The notes under the pieces: model-generated
The model's database searches: none
Seen by the model: only the letters and a program-made list of their open reading frames with translations
What the model was told of the DNA's origin: nothing
NCBI GenBank assembly: GCA_948470475.1
Contig: OX419336.1
Span: forward strand, 11,345,395 to 11,409,394
DNA: 64,000 nt
Direction: 5' to 3'
From: Galaxea fascicularis
Taxonomy: Eukaryota; Cnidaria; Anthozoa; Scleractinia; Euphylliidae
Shown: in pieces, positions 45,490-57,125 of the stretch
How the letters are laid out: each line of letters starts with the position of its first letter
How positions within the stretch are numbered: position 1 is the first letter of the stretch
Translations under genes and position numbers: made by a program

Positions 45490-45891
45490 TGGATTGGGAT
45501 GCTTTGACATAGCCAAGTTGTTTCGGTTCAAACGGAGGCGATGAGTGGTTAAAATGAGAGGGGTAACTTAGGGGGGTGGGGTGCTATTAATTTTGCCCCA
45601 GCAAAGTACTTAGTAGTTCAAAGAAGTTGTGTGGTAGCCAGTGTGTCTGAGTGAAACATTTGCAAGTATTTTTGTTTTTAACTCAGGACAGATGAATTGG
45701 GATGCAGTGACGTAGCCAAGTTTTTTGGCTCTAACAGAAGCAATGACTGGTTAAAATAAGAGGGGTAACTTAGGGGGGTGGGGTGCTATTAATTTTGCCC
45801 CAGCAAAGTACTAGTGCAAAGATTAGTTGTGTGGTAGCTAGTGTGTTTGAGTGAAAAAATTGCGAGTATGTTTTTTTAACTCAAGACAGAT
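45490..45891. repeat. two-copy tandem repeat, period about 200 bp
   Basis: The block AGAGGGGTAACTTAGGGGGG followed by TGCTATTAATTTTGCCCCAG occurs twice about 200 bp apart, with similar flanks (ATTGGGATG at the start, TAACTCAAGACAGA at the end). Confidence 0.8.
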
Positions 45892-46130
45892 ATATATATA
45901 TATTTACCATTATGTTTTTACCATTCACTTGATAATGACCGAAGCACGGTCGAAACGTCGTGTTTTACCGTTGATTTTTATCGGCAAAAGTTTTAAGAAA
46001 CCCTTACTAATAAAAATATGTGGATATCAAAATTAGAAAACTGTGGTCCGTATATCTAGAAACATAAGTTCGAGGCTAAGGATGTTGAAAGTATTGTTAT
46101 TCAAATTTAGGCACCATTTCCGCAAAAGGT

Positions 46131-47444
46131 CTATTCATACCCTTCTTCACTGACATAAATCAGGGCCTCATTTTCAAACTTGCTGTAGTTGTCCTCCTGC
46201 TGAAAACGCGTGTGTGATATGATGTTAGCGTGGATGTTGCGAGACTCTTGCTCTCCACCTACACGTACAACTCGTTGGGCTCGTCCAATGAACTGCACAA
46301 ACTTCACTGGAGAGACGATTCTCGTCATAATAGCTGCGATCGAAATGGGTGGATGGTCAAAACCTTCCTGCAGCATATCGACAACCACAACCAACTTAAC
46401 ATCGTTTTTGTCGATTCTTTCCATCGCCTTTTTCAGCCGATGCTTTTGCATCCTACAGTGAACACCGACAGCTGTACCATCGCCAAACATGGTATTCCAC
46501 ATGTTGACGGCCTCAGTTGCAGCCCCTGTGTCCTTGCATATGGCGATGGCCATATGTGGCACATTGCCTGGGAGACGCTGCTCTCTATTCTTCTCGTCCT
46601 GAACGCGTTTGATTTCTTTAAGAATCGTTCGCACTGGGTCGTAATCGCTGTTCGGGTCATCAGGGTCTTGATTCAGTTCATAGTCATCCCATTTAGTCGG
46701 GCGTATTATCCCGTTCTCTATAGCTTGACTGAGAGACAAGTGATAGGCGAACGAGGTTTCCACGACCTTCCGGCCGTCACTCCTAAACGGCGTAGCCGTA
46801 AAAAATACGACCAGAGCGTGAGCTTCAAATTTTCTGATAATCTTCGACCACGTCTCCGCGGGAAAATGATGAGCTTCATCGACGATGACCATTTCGAACA
46901 GATCATTGGAAAGATTTTCTTCCCAGGAATCTGAAAGGAACTTCTGGGCATTTGCAATCACTACCTCTTTGTTTCGAAGGTATTGTTGGTTTGAAACTTC
47001 GGTCGTCTTCTCAATCTTTACGCCTGATGGAAGGGCATCTCTTTGGTCTTGAATGGCAACGATCTCTCTGCGTAACAGAAAATTCTTCTCAGGTCCGTCT
47101 GCGGAAACCAGTATTTGCTGCTCCAACTGACTTGAAATAGTCAGATTCGGCGCGATTACCAGTATTGGTTTCTCGAAAGAAACCTCTTTACCGTCTTCCT
47201 CCGGTTTCTTTTGCGCGAGAAAGTAGGGAAGGCAGCAAATTACACCGGTCTTCCCGGAACCGGTTGGCATCGATACCAACGCGTGTCGTTTCTCCTCATT
47301 CTGACAGAACCATTTCCGCAGACTTGTAAGAGCTTCGTATTGATGAGCAAGAAGCTTCTCTTTACATTCACCAACCACATCGTCGCTCCAGTAACTAAAT
47401 TTCGTGGGTCTTGGGCGTTTGGTGGGAGGCATGACGAACGGCAA
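46131..47444 (-). CDS. SF2 helicase, type III restriction (ResIII)-like
   Basis: A 437-residue uninterrupted frame with the full SF2 motif set: HQYEALTSL near 34-42, Walker A MPTGSGKT (59-66), DEAH (189-192), TATPFRSD (216-223), motif V LQEGFDHPPIS (358-368) and motif VI QFIGRAQR (384-391). Layout and sequence are closest to bacterial DEAD/DEAH helicases of the ResIII family, without recognisable extra domains. M5 (47432) is an alternative start. The end GAAGAAGG/GTATGAATAG looks like a splice donor, so a short C-terminal exon may be missing from the model. The substrate is unknown. Bacterial transfer or origin from a mobile element are possible; an ordinary divergent eukaryotic helicase is the alternative. 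Confidence 0.8.
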   Translation of the reverse strand: MPFVMPPTKRPRPTKFSYWSDDVVGECKEKLLAHQYEALTSLRKWFCQNEEKRHALVSMPTGSGKTGVICCLPYFLAQKKPEEDGKEVSFEKPILVIAPNLTISSQLEQQILVSADGPEKNFLLRREIVAIQDQRDALPSGVKIEKTTEVSNQQYLRNKEVVIANAQKFLSDSWEENLSNDLFEMVIVDEAHHFPAETWSKIIRKFEAHALVVFFTATPFRSDGRKVVETSFAYHLSLSQAIENGIIRPTKWDDYELNQDPDDPNSDYDPVRTILKEIKRVQDEKNREQRLPGNVPHMAIAICKDTGAATEAVNMWNTMFGDGTAVGVHCRMQKHRLKKAMERIDKNDVKLVVVVDMLQEGFDHPPISIAAIMTRIVSPVKFVQFIGRAQRVVRVGGEQESRNIHANIISHTRFQQEDNYSKFENEALIYVSEEGYE

Positions 47445-47614
47445 AAAGTTCCATCGACAAAATGGTGTATAGAAAGCATCAATTGAAATTAATGCCGAAA
47501 TAATTCACGATTCTTGATTGGTTGAAATATCTGACGTCACCTCTGACGTAAATGACGGAAGAAGATGCGGACAAGCTAGTGTGCAAAAAATCGCAAAGAG
47601 AATTTTTGGGAACA

Positions 47615-47711
47615 CTTTTCTACTAGCCTGCGAATACAGCCGCCTCTCATCGCTCCTCGGGGGCCGGGAGCGAAGAGAGGCGGCGGCTGTATTCACAGGC
47701 TACTTTTCTAC
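47615..47711. mobile_element. 79-bp hairpin element with 9-bp duplication
   Basis: TAGCCTGCGAATACAGCCGC and its complement ending in CACAGGCTA make a hairpin (47624-47702), flanked by direct CTTTTCTAC copies (47615-47623, 47703-47711). It lies upstream of the helicase gene. Confidence 0.8.
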
Positions 47712-47771
47712 AAGCTTGGTAACCATTCCTAATATAATGACGACCGTGACGCGGGGCCGGTTTCTCGAAAC

Positions 47772-47920
47772 ACAACTGGACATGTTTACTAGTCGAATCG
47801 ATTGATACTTGTTTTTTCGCGGGTCGACTTACTCTATTGTGAAACAAATCACGTGATCACCATATTTGGAACACAAAAATAAATCAGAATAAATTACATC
47901 AAAATGTTCACAACGCTCCC
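47772..47920 (-). repeat. BEL/Pao downstream LTR
   Basis: Matches 53504-53651 with roughly nine differences, including one single-base indel. Confidence 0.85.
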
Positions 47921-48079
47921 CGGAGTTGCATCACAACAAAAAAAGTGATAAAAAAACTCAACAGTCTAAATCCCGAATGTCCGCTGTTCAATATATCACA
48001 ATTCAATCGCATGTTTTCAATTCAATGTTCACTCAGAAACTTCGAGAGGAATTAAGTCCTGTATCACTCGACGTAATAC

Positions 48080-51000
48080 TTATGGCTTTCGATCCTTGTT
48101 AGCGACCTTGACCTTGGCTGATCGAATCTGACCATCTCTACCCGGCAACAGTTCTTCAACCTTTGCCAGTTTCCAAAATGCTCTTTTCGTCAGATCAGAC
48201 TTCACAATTACTATGTCACCTACTGAGATTGGGCTCTCTTTGTTTTGTTTTTTGCATCTCTCGTTGGCTCGTTCTCGTAGACTCAGCAGATACTCATGTT
48301 GCCATCGCTTTGTGAACTGCTGTAGTAACCGTTGATGATGCTTCGCTCTCTTGGTCAAAGTCTGATTAACACTGCCAATTTCAAAATGTTGGTTACTTGG
48401 TGCATTAGTAATTCGTCTGCCATGAATTAGATGAGATGGTGTAAGAGGAGTCGAGACTGATTCGTCATCATCGTAGACTTAGGTTATTGGTCGAGCATTT
48501 ACAATTGCTTCGATTTCCACAACAGAGGTTTGAAGCTCATCAAAGTTCAGAGTAGTGCGTCCTACTGTTTTCTTCAAGGGTTGCTTCACAACTTTAACCA
48601 TCCGTTCCCAATAACCCCCCCACCATGGGGCTCGCTCAATGATAAAGTTCCATGTGATGCAATTGTCAGCTAAGTATCGCATAACCTCGTCTGATAGTAT
48701 GATCTTCCTTATATCCCTGGATGCGGATCTAAAGGTTTTGGCATTGTCAGACTGGAGGGTAACGGGTAATCCCCGACGACTTACGAACCTCCTAAAAGCT
48801 AACAGAAATGATACAACACTCAGAGAAGGTGTCAGTTCTAGATGAATTGCTCTTGTGGAGGCAAAGGTGAACATACAAATGTACACTTTGTCAGTGACTT
48901 TCTCCTTTGAGGACTCTCCATCATTGCGAATGTACAGTGGTCCTATGAAGTCCAATCCCATGTGAGCGAACGGTGGGTCCAGAGAAACTCGTTCCATTGG
49001 TAGATCCGGAGTCTGTGGTTGTCTATAGGGCACTCCTTCCACTCGTCTACAGGTGACACACTTTCTTATAATTCGCTTCACAGCCTCTCTACCTCTTGAA
49101 ATCCAGAATCTTTCTCGAATAGTTGTCAAGGTATCCTTGATGCCACGGTGTTTAATCTTGGAATGCACATCCTGTATGATGAGATAAGTTAGTTGGTGCT
49201 TAGACGGAAGAAACGTTGGATTCTTGCTTTCTTCAGAGAGTGGTGCTTTGCCTACTCTTCCCTTGCATCTGATGATTTGTTGGTCGTCAAGGAACAAGTT
49301 AAATTGCGTGACATAGACAGGTGAAAATGTTCCCCTTTTGCTTTGCAGAAACTTGAGTTCCCTTGCAAATGAGGCTGCCTGAACAGTCTTGATCCACAGC
49401 GTTTCAGCTTGATTTAATTCTTGAGCATTAAGCTCCCTTCTTGACGACTGTCCCAGTAACTTGGGATTTTCACGATCAGATACACTCTTCTTGGCATTAC
49501 GTATGAACCGTAAGATGTAGGCGGTAACGCGCAATAATTGTGTTACAGTGCTGTATCTTTCAATGTCAATAATTTGACTGAGATTGAGTGACTGGTCATC
49601 TGAACCTGTCGTGACTAGAGAATGCGTGACACTTACAGGGTTCTTTATGACTTCTTGTATGGCGTCTTCGTTATCAGACAATGCACTTGTTTTAATGGAC
49701 TCAGGCCAATGATCTCTTGCTAACTTCAGAAACTTGGGCCCATTCCACCACGTCTGGTTTTGTGCTAATTGCTCTCCTCCACATCCTCGTGACGGTAGAT
49801 CAGCCGGGTTCAACTCTCCGGGGCAGAAATTCCAATAAGATTCGTTACTTAGTTTTCGTATCTTGCTGATCCGGTGCTGTACGTAAGGCCTCCGTGCTTT
49901 GGCATTTTTGATCCAACACAGCGTGGTAAATGAGTCTGTCCACAGAAACGTTTCTTCAACTTGTAGAACAGATTGCAACGTTTGCTGCGTTGAATGAACT
50001 AGCTGGGCTAGCAAAGTAGCTCCCAGCAGTTCCAACCTGGGAATTGACTGACGCTGGATCGGGGCTACTCTCGTCTTGGATGTCACGATATGGACTTGGG
50101 TTTCACCATTGCTGAATTCGGTTCTCAAGTACACAACTGCTGCGTAGGCTCTTTCCGACGCATCTGAAAATCCATAGATTTGATACGAGCATACTGTTGA
50201 CTGCGTCAGGGAAGAATTGGCATAACATCGGGGAACTCGGATGTTCTTCAGAGTATTCAGGTCGTTGATAAACGAATTCCACTTTGCCAAAGCTTCTCCT
50301 TCCAAACTTTCATTCCCATTGACCTTCTCGATACAAAGATCTTGGAAGAGGATCTTCATGCTGATTGTCAACGGAGTTAACAGCCCAATAGGATCAAAGA
50401 TTTTGGCTGACAGTGTCAGTACAGATCGCTTGGTCGCTGGAAGGGCTTCTGCATACTTGATTAGTTCAGAGAGGTCATAATGTAATTCATCTTGGATTAC
50501 ATCCCAATAAATCCCGAGTACCTTCACAAATTGTTTTGTTTCCGGTTTACCATCTTCGGCACTGAATGATTCTTCTTTCTTAAGCGTTTGCGCAATTTCG
50601 CTTTCTTTGGGTGGGGCTACCCTAGCTGACTGGATTTTCTTTTTTTCATCCTGCTTGATTTTCTCACGGAATGACTGACAGTTGGAATTCCATTTACGCC
50701 GTAAGAATCCTCCTTCTTTCATAATTCTCTGTGCTTTGTCGTACAAGTCCACAGTTTCACTCTCCTGAAACACTCCCCCTGCCAGATCATCAACATAGAA
50801 GTTGGAACTTAGCAAAGATGTCACTTCTGGTTCCTTTTCTTCATACTTGGACAGATGGTGTTTTAAGATACTTGCCAGAATAGCTGGACTTGGAGTTAAG
50901 CCAAACACAAGCCTTCGAAACTGATATTGCTTGATTTGTGGGCAATCTTTATCGATATCATCGAACCATAGAAACCTCAGCATTCTTCTGTCTTCTGGCT

Positions 51001-51094
51001 TGATCTGTATCTGATGGAATGCCTTTTCAATGTCAGCTACTACAGCGACTGGATAACCTCGAAACTTAACCACAATATCGAACAGGTGTGGCAC
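48080..51094 (-). pseudogene. BEL/Pao pol: RT, RNase H, integrase (broken)
   Basis: The main frame (48479-51094, 871 residues) starts inside the RT with VADIEKAFHQI and contains the RT catalytic FYVDDL. An RNase H/peptidase A17-type region follows with GFSDASERAYAAVVY and LWTDSFTTLCWI. Then come a zinc-binding H2C2 segment and an integrase core with GLDFIGPLY and LQSDNAKTF. It stops at 48479 where a tyrosine codon is expected. A separate frame (48080-48358) holds the DUF5641-like C-terminal end with VKSDLTKRAFWKLAKV. The RT N-terminus is in other frames around 51162-51377. Confidence 0.9.
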
Positions 51095-51306
51095 TAAGTT
51101 TGGTCTTTTCTCTAAACACTCGTTAATGGAGGTAGTCGACTTGTCGGATTTGGCTGATCCATCAAATACAACTCTTAACTCCGTAGTTTCCCTGTCTGCC
51201 CCGAATTACGCCATGATGAGGTAAGAAATGTGTTGGAGCTTGGTCGTTGTCATTTTCTGGTATGGCTTCAATGATTCCTGATTTAACTTGATCCTTGATT
51301 ACATGG

Positions 51307-53507
51307 TCATAGTCTTTTAACAGTTCCTTGTTTTCCTTTAGTCGAGAGTGAAGCTGTCTCAATCTTGTAATACACAATGCATACTCGTTTGAAGCAGGAA
51401 CAAGACCCCCTTTCCCTTGGCTGACCTACTTCGTATCTTCCTTCATTCTCACCGAAATGAATGCTCTCTAAGAACTTTCCATTATCCGACTGTGACACAG
51501 GAGGTTCCTCTCGTACTCCTAATGATTCATTGTCCCAGAATTTCTGCAAGGCATTACATAACTCCTCGTTCTCACTATGAATGTCAAATGGGCTCCAGGT
51601 CATCAATACTGGTCTCTCTATGATGAGATTTGTAGTTGCATACTTCTCTCTTGATTCTTCAGCACTTGTGGGTCCAGACAAGACCCATTCGAACATGCTG
51701 CTAACTGCCACAGGACCACTGTTGCCACGAATAACATCCCCAGACACAATATCGAAGTAATAATCTGATCCAATTAGCACATCTATGTCCTGTTGACCAG
51801 TTTCAGCGATGCTTATGTCAGCAAGCTCGAGGTTTTGTAGATGTGCGTGATTGTCGATGTTAACCTTAGCTGACACTGCTGAGCAAATTTTCGGAAAACA
51901 AAGTGCGGAGATCTTAATTTCTCCTTGAGATCCTTGTAACCGCAGGTTTACGACATCACACTGTTGCTCAGTGTACCTTTCGTCTCCAAAGGTGTTGAGA
52001 TGCAATGTTTCTGACTTCACGGGGGACAGATTAAGCCTTGTTTTTAATCGACTTGTGATGTAGGTGCATTGACTTCCGGTATCCAGAAGAATTCTAACCT
52101 GTGCGGTTTTAGAATTGACATCGTTGACAGCCATAGCCTTCGCCGTTTGCAAGAGCACAGTTCCCTTTCCCTTGTTGCTCACTGTTGTTGTTGTCTTCGT
52201 CTCTTCGGTAGGAACTTCGTTTAGTTTCGGTTTTCCTTGGTCAAGCATAGAACAAATCGACTGATGATACCGCTGTTGGCAGTGTCGACATTTTTTCGGA
52301 TTCCTGCACTCCTTCGCATCGTGACCAAATCGCAAACAATTGAAGCATCGTTTATCTCTTTCCAAAATATTTCTTCGCTTAGCGGTATCTCGAACAACAT
52401 CGCATGAGGCAGAATAATGTTCGTTTTGACAATAGGCACATTTGACTTTGTAGCTCCCACCTTGCTGAGAGACGAGCGAATTCGCGGTTGGCGTTTGATT
52501 TCGAAATTTTGCTTCACGGCCGGGTGTTTGAGATTTCCCGCCTTCGATTGTTTTCGCCATGTTCATCTCGCTTGCTTCCCGCGCTTCGACTTCAATCTTT
52601 ATCACATTCAATAACTCCTCAATTTTCCACACAGAATCTTTAGAGTTCCTGGCTATCTGCAATCGAATCTCAGTTGGTAACTTGGACATAATAACAGGAA
52701 TTAAGAGACTGCCGTACTGATCCGAGGTAACACCGAGCGACGCCAAGCCACGTGAATGAATTCAGATTTGATCATAGACGTATCGAAGACTAGCTGATCG
52801 ATCATTAGAACACGGCGCAACCTTGAGAAGCTGATCCATATGTGCGCTGATGATTTGTTGGGGACGCCCAAAACGTTCTTGTAATAACTGGACTGCCGCT
52901 TCATAGTTAGCTTCAGTTAAGGTAAGACCTTGGATCGCTCGAGCGGCGGACCCTTCAAGGACAGAATTGACGTAGTTGAATTTGTCGATGTTGGAAATCC
53001 CTTCGTTACGATGTACCGCCGACTGAAATGAATCCCAAAAGGTATTCCACTTGGTTAAAAACTTCGGAAGGTACAACTTCGGTAATCTCGTACGAGCTAC
53101 ATTTTGATTCACAGGTTGTGTTGTCGTTTGAGACGAACCCACTTGTTGCTGAGTTGGCATATTCACTTTGTTCAAATTCTCGATTTTGCATCTGATTCTT
53201 CGATTTCTTTATCAATCGATGTTACTTCGCATAACGATAATATGTCTTGGTCCATTTCGCTCAAAGACTCTTGTTTTCCATCCAAAAGTTGTCTTATAAC
53301 ACTGAGCCGTTCGTAATCCTTGTCTTCGCTTTGCAATATTTCGGTTAATTCTTGATCCAGTTTCATTACATATCGTCGGTGTCCTTCACGTATAACTCGC
53401 AGTCGTTCCAAAATCGAGGTATTCGCTTCCATACTCGATGTGTTTGATCCGCTTGGCGTTTTCGACTTCGATTTGTTCCCACGTTGGGCGCCATTTAATA
53501 GACACAA
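51307..53507 (-). pseudogene. BEL/Pao gag and protease region (broken)
   Basis: Three overlapping frames (53172-53507, 52762-53175, 51307-52746) cover a coiled N-terminal gag part, a central capsid part with LPKFLTKWNTFWDSFQSAVH, zinc knuckles (CFNCLRFGHDAKECRNPKKC) and an aspartic protease with LLDTGSQCTYI. Frame changes between them are probably inactivating. Confidence 0.85.
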
Positions 53508-53651
53508 CTGGACATGCTTACTACTCGAATCGATTGATACTTATTTTTTCGCGGGTCGACTTACTCGATGGTGAAACAAATCACGTGACCACCATATTTG
53601 GAACACAAAAATAAATCAAAATAAATTACATCAAATGTTCACAACACTCCC
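53504..53651 (-). repeat. BEL/Pao upstream LTR
   Basis: The element-strand 5' LTR, next to the primer-binding region. Confidence 0.85.
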
Positions 53652-53837
53652 GAAACTTTTCGGGCATGTTTCGGGTGCTACAATTTCCTACCTATCTCCA
53701 AAACGAAGATGTTTTCAGCAGTGAATTTAACAGCAAATAATCCCTTTCGTATCTTGAAATAAGTTTACAATAAGCGGATCGCAGTTGATGGTTTTTCGGG
53801 CCCGAAACGTTTACGGGACTTTCGATAAACGGGCCCC

Positions 53838-55225
53838 TGGGCTCTAATGTAATTTTCTCTGTTTCTTTCCAAAATGGCGTCGGTTTTTTTGTAATACGAA
53901 GGACTCTATCAGCATTGTATTGGGCGAAAAGTGAACAGATTAGTCTCGCAATGGTGCAGGGGAGGTAAGAATATTCTTTAAACACTATATGTTATTCTGG
54001 TTTCGCATACGTGTGGAAGGTGATGAAAAAGTGGTCCCAAAATATATTGATAATTTGGGAACACTATAAACCTTTGACACCTGGAAATTTTGCAGATTAA
54101 ATCCGTTAGAGGGTAGTCCAATCATTTTCTGGTCATTGTGTAGCGAAAAAGAACCCACTCTGTCAACGTTCTTTAAAAATCTTTATTCAGTGACAGTCCC
54201 AACCACATGTATGTGTGGTTGTCATAGCAATACTAAAATGTGCCATTATATTTAAATTTCCACACGGATTGTATACCCGACAAATCGGCTTAAATTGAGA
54301 TCAGTCGTTTTTGCCATTGGTAAATCGTGTTGCTATACAGAAGATGGTTACTGATCACACTGATTGCTGAGAACTAACATTTATTCCACTTAATCATATA
54401 GGTCGTTACCTGGACAAGATGAAGTGGAAGAATTGTCTCCATGGTGCAGTTGCAACTTACACTGTTTCATTTCAAGCATAGTACTTCACTTCTCAGATTG
54501 AAAAAAACCGCTGTGAGAAACGACACATCAATATGCTGGGGTATAAAACCATTGTTTTGGTGTTCATTTCCTTTACAACCAAGTATGCGACAGAACTCCT
54601 GAAATGACTCAGCAGCACACTGCTATTCCCCTTTCTGAACTCCAGCATGCTCATGAGAGTTAATGGATAAACAATTCCATGAGCAGTCTCATATACAGTG
54701 GTGAAGGATTTGGTACTACACACAATGTAAGGCTTTCCTGTGGAATATTAATGACAGAAAAAAAGAAAAGTTTGGAACGTCAGGGGAAGATGAAAAAAAA
54801 AGCAAAGACAAGAAATTTTGACTTTTCTCCTCACGACCACTAGCCAGTAATTGGTACAATGCAGCAGTTTGTTTTAAGGGTGATAAAGTAGACAATAATA
54901 TTTTCTGTTAATTAACCATAACCTTTATTTCAAGTGTTGATTGTCTCTTATGTTTTTTATACATGCAAAACTTCTGAGTGCACAGAAACTTACAATAATT
55001 CTATCATGGGAAATCAATGCCGAGGAGGAATCCCCCCCAAAAGGCCAAATTTCCTTGGGTTCTCCCATCTGTAGCCTGTGAATTCAGACATATTTAATGG
55101 TATATCCAGAAATGCATCTGCATTCGCAGGTTACCCACTAGGGACTTAGTATTGACATAGGGCACCCTTTCAAATAGTCGACTGTGCACGTGAGAGCTTT
55201 GAACAAAACATGGTGTTCTTACCCA
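53838..55225. other. intergenic, no supported gene
   Basis: No domain or splice structure is recognisable. The frames present are short and without similarity I can name. Confidence 0.4.
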
Positions 55226-55459
55226 TTACCAATTTATGTCAATTAGTGAGCTCAACCGGTCAGAAAACACCAGAGACAAAAAAGGGGACAGCATCTCATT
55301 TGATCTCTTGACAGAACATTTCTCTCTACTATATTGAATACCTTCAAAGTCCTTGGAAAAAACTTTCACCGAGAGCAATGACGCTTGCAAAATACCGTTG
55401 GCAAAGCAAGTATTGTTTAAATTCTGAATACCTTTTGGTTTTGGATACATATTGTACAC
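55226..55459 (-). CDS. fragment with ubiquitin-specific protease Cys-box
   Basis: A 77-codon frame contains PKGIQNLNNTCFANGILQ, matching the USP-family catalytic cysteine box (GLxNLGNTCFxNxxLQ), with N for G at one position. The following VFSKDFEGIQYS is compatible with a USP30-like continuation. No His box or other USP exon was found nearby. It may be one exon of a gene whose rest I cannot identify, or a retrocopied fragment. Confidence 0.4.
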   Translation of the reverse strand: MYNMYPKPKGIQNLNNTCFANGILQASLLSVKVFSKDFEGIQYSREKCSVKRSNEMLSPFLSLVFSDRLSSLIDINW

Positions 55460-55593
55460 TAATATATAAAACGGAGGAAAGTAAAATCTAAAGAATAAGA
55501 CAAAGGATTAAATGAAACGTCCTGTTATCTGTCGCCTACAGCTAGCTACCAGAAAGAAATTCCCGCCACATATTAAGCCCATATAAACGTCAT

Positions 55594-55720
55594 TGTGGTG
55601 TTTACGCTTAAATAAACACTCGAAAACCACTTGTTTGAACACAACGACATTTACCCAAACAGACATGATGGCTAGATACAAAAAACAGCTCTCTCTCCGA
55701 GACCGCGTGGATTCTTTGCA
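55594..55720 (-). repeat. Gypsy downstream LTR
   Basis: 127 bp; differs from the other LTR mainly near its end. Confidence 0.85.
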
Positions 55721-57077
55721 TCTTTTCCGGGTCGGTAGATAAGCTGACAGTTGTAGGGCATAAGCCTCAGCTTCCATCTGTCGATGCGGGCTGATGTTTG
55801 CTTGTGACTGTTGAAGATCCCGAGAAGTGGTTTGTGATCTGTGACAATGGTGAATTCAGATCCGTACAGGTAAAGATGACAACTTTCAACAGCCCAAACT
55901 ACTCCTTGCATTTCCCTCTCGGTCTGGGAATATCTCTGCTCGATGTCGCTGAGTGCTCTGCTTGCATAGCTGATAACTTTACCATCCTGTACCAGCAGAC
56001 ATCCAAGTCCGACGGGGCTCGCGTCCACTATCACTTCAGTCTTGAGTCTAGGGTTGAAGTACGACATCACATGATTCTCGGTCAGGGTGTCCTTGAGTTT
56101 GTGGAATGCTCCTTGCTGCTCATCGGTCCACTGCCATGGAGTCTCTTTCTTTGTTAACAGTCGCAGCAGGGCTGTTATTGTAGCGTAATCTGGGATGTAA
56201 CGGGACACGTACTGAGCCATCCCTAGAAGTGACTTCACCTCACTGACATTCTCTGATTTGCTCATCTCAGTGATCGCTTTGATCTTGTCTGGGTCTGCCT
56301 TGACTCCGTTCTTGCTGAAGATATGACCATAGAACTTAATTTCACTCTGCATTTATTTCAAACTGCATTTATCCTTGTTCAGGCGGACGTCGTGTTGCTG
56401 GAGCCGTTCCAATACGCCATGGAGATTCTCGTCATGCTCCTGCTGGGTTTGTCCGAAGACGATGATATCATCTGAGATGTTCTTGCATCCAGGGAGACCT
56501 GCAAGTACTTCCTCAACTGCGTTTTGGAAGATTTCGGACGGCGCGTTTATCCCAAAAATCAGACGCTTGTATCGCCAGAGACCTACATGTGTGCTAAATG
56601 TGGTGATGTAACGGCTCTCTGGTACCAGCTCGAGTTGGTGGTATCCAGACGAAAGGTCTAACTTGGTGAACACTGTCGCTCGTTGAGATCTGCAACCAGG
56701 TCATCGATCGTCGGCATCAGGTGCTTCTCTCGCTCCACAGCTTTATTCGCCTTTCGCATGTCTACACATATTCTGACTTAACCGGAGCTCTTGGGGACTA
56801 CGACGATGGGGCTCACCCAGGGGTTGGACCTGTCACTGGCTCGATGATGTCTAGTTCTTCAGTCTAATCGCTTCAATTCCATCTCGACATCCTTTCTGAC
56901 ATGGAAGGGGACTCGGTGGTGCGGTTGTTGCTCGGGTTTGACGTCAGGGTCTATATGAAGCTTGATTACTTTTCCCTTTACTTTGCCGATTCCTCCAAAA
57001 AGACTTTCAAATTCTCCGCTCGCTGGGAACTGGGGACTAGTCTCGTCAGTTTTCACCTGATTGATGATCTTAAGCAC
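55721..57077 (-). pseudogene. Gypsy RT and RNase H (broken)
   Basis: Frames cover the linker before the RT (56859-57077), the RT core with TKLDLSSGYHQLEL and ISDDIIVFG (56353-56673), and the RNase H with VDASPVGLGCLL and TDHKPLLGIF (to 55721). Frameshifts near 56670-56860 and a stop near 56352 separate them. Confidence 0.85.
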
Positions 57078-57125
57078 GTCTAACTGTTTAGCAGTGTTAT
57101 AACCCAGGTGGTTTCCTGATTCACC

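Larger units (their letters stand above)
44404..46130. other. intergenic with repeats
   Basis: No gene is supported. It holds a SINE, an (AT)n run at 45377-45400 and a two-copy tandem repeat, each listed or noted. TGACCGAAGCACGGTCGAAA near 45936 is a further Penelope-type tail motif. Confidence 0.45.
47772..53651 (-). mobile_element. BEL/Pao LTR retrotransposon, 5.9 kb, full length but mutated
   Basis: LTRs of 149 and 148 bp flank gag, protease, RT/RNase H and integrase regions on the minus strand. A 5-bp duplication GAAAC lies at 47767-47771 and 53652-53656. The primer-binding region next to the upstream LTR (about 53480-53495 on the plus strand) contains TGGCGCCCAACGTGGG on the element strand. 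The two LTRs differ at about nine positions, so the insertion is not recent. Frame breaks are present between gag parts and before the RT, and a stop interrupts the end of the integrase. Confidence 0.9.
47753..53837. mobile_element. MITE interrupted by the BEL element
   Basis: GGGGCCGGTTTCTCGAAAC at 47753-47771 and its imperfect complement ending GGGCCCC at 53831-53837 are the ends of a short element. The BEL/Pao element was inserted at GAAAC within its left end. Confidence 0.6.

Noticed and set aside
46230..46934. 234-codon plus-strand frame opposite the helicase
   Set aside because: It is antisense to a conserved SF2 helicase and has no recognisable domain.
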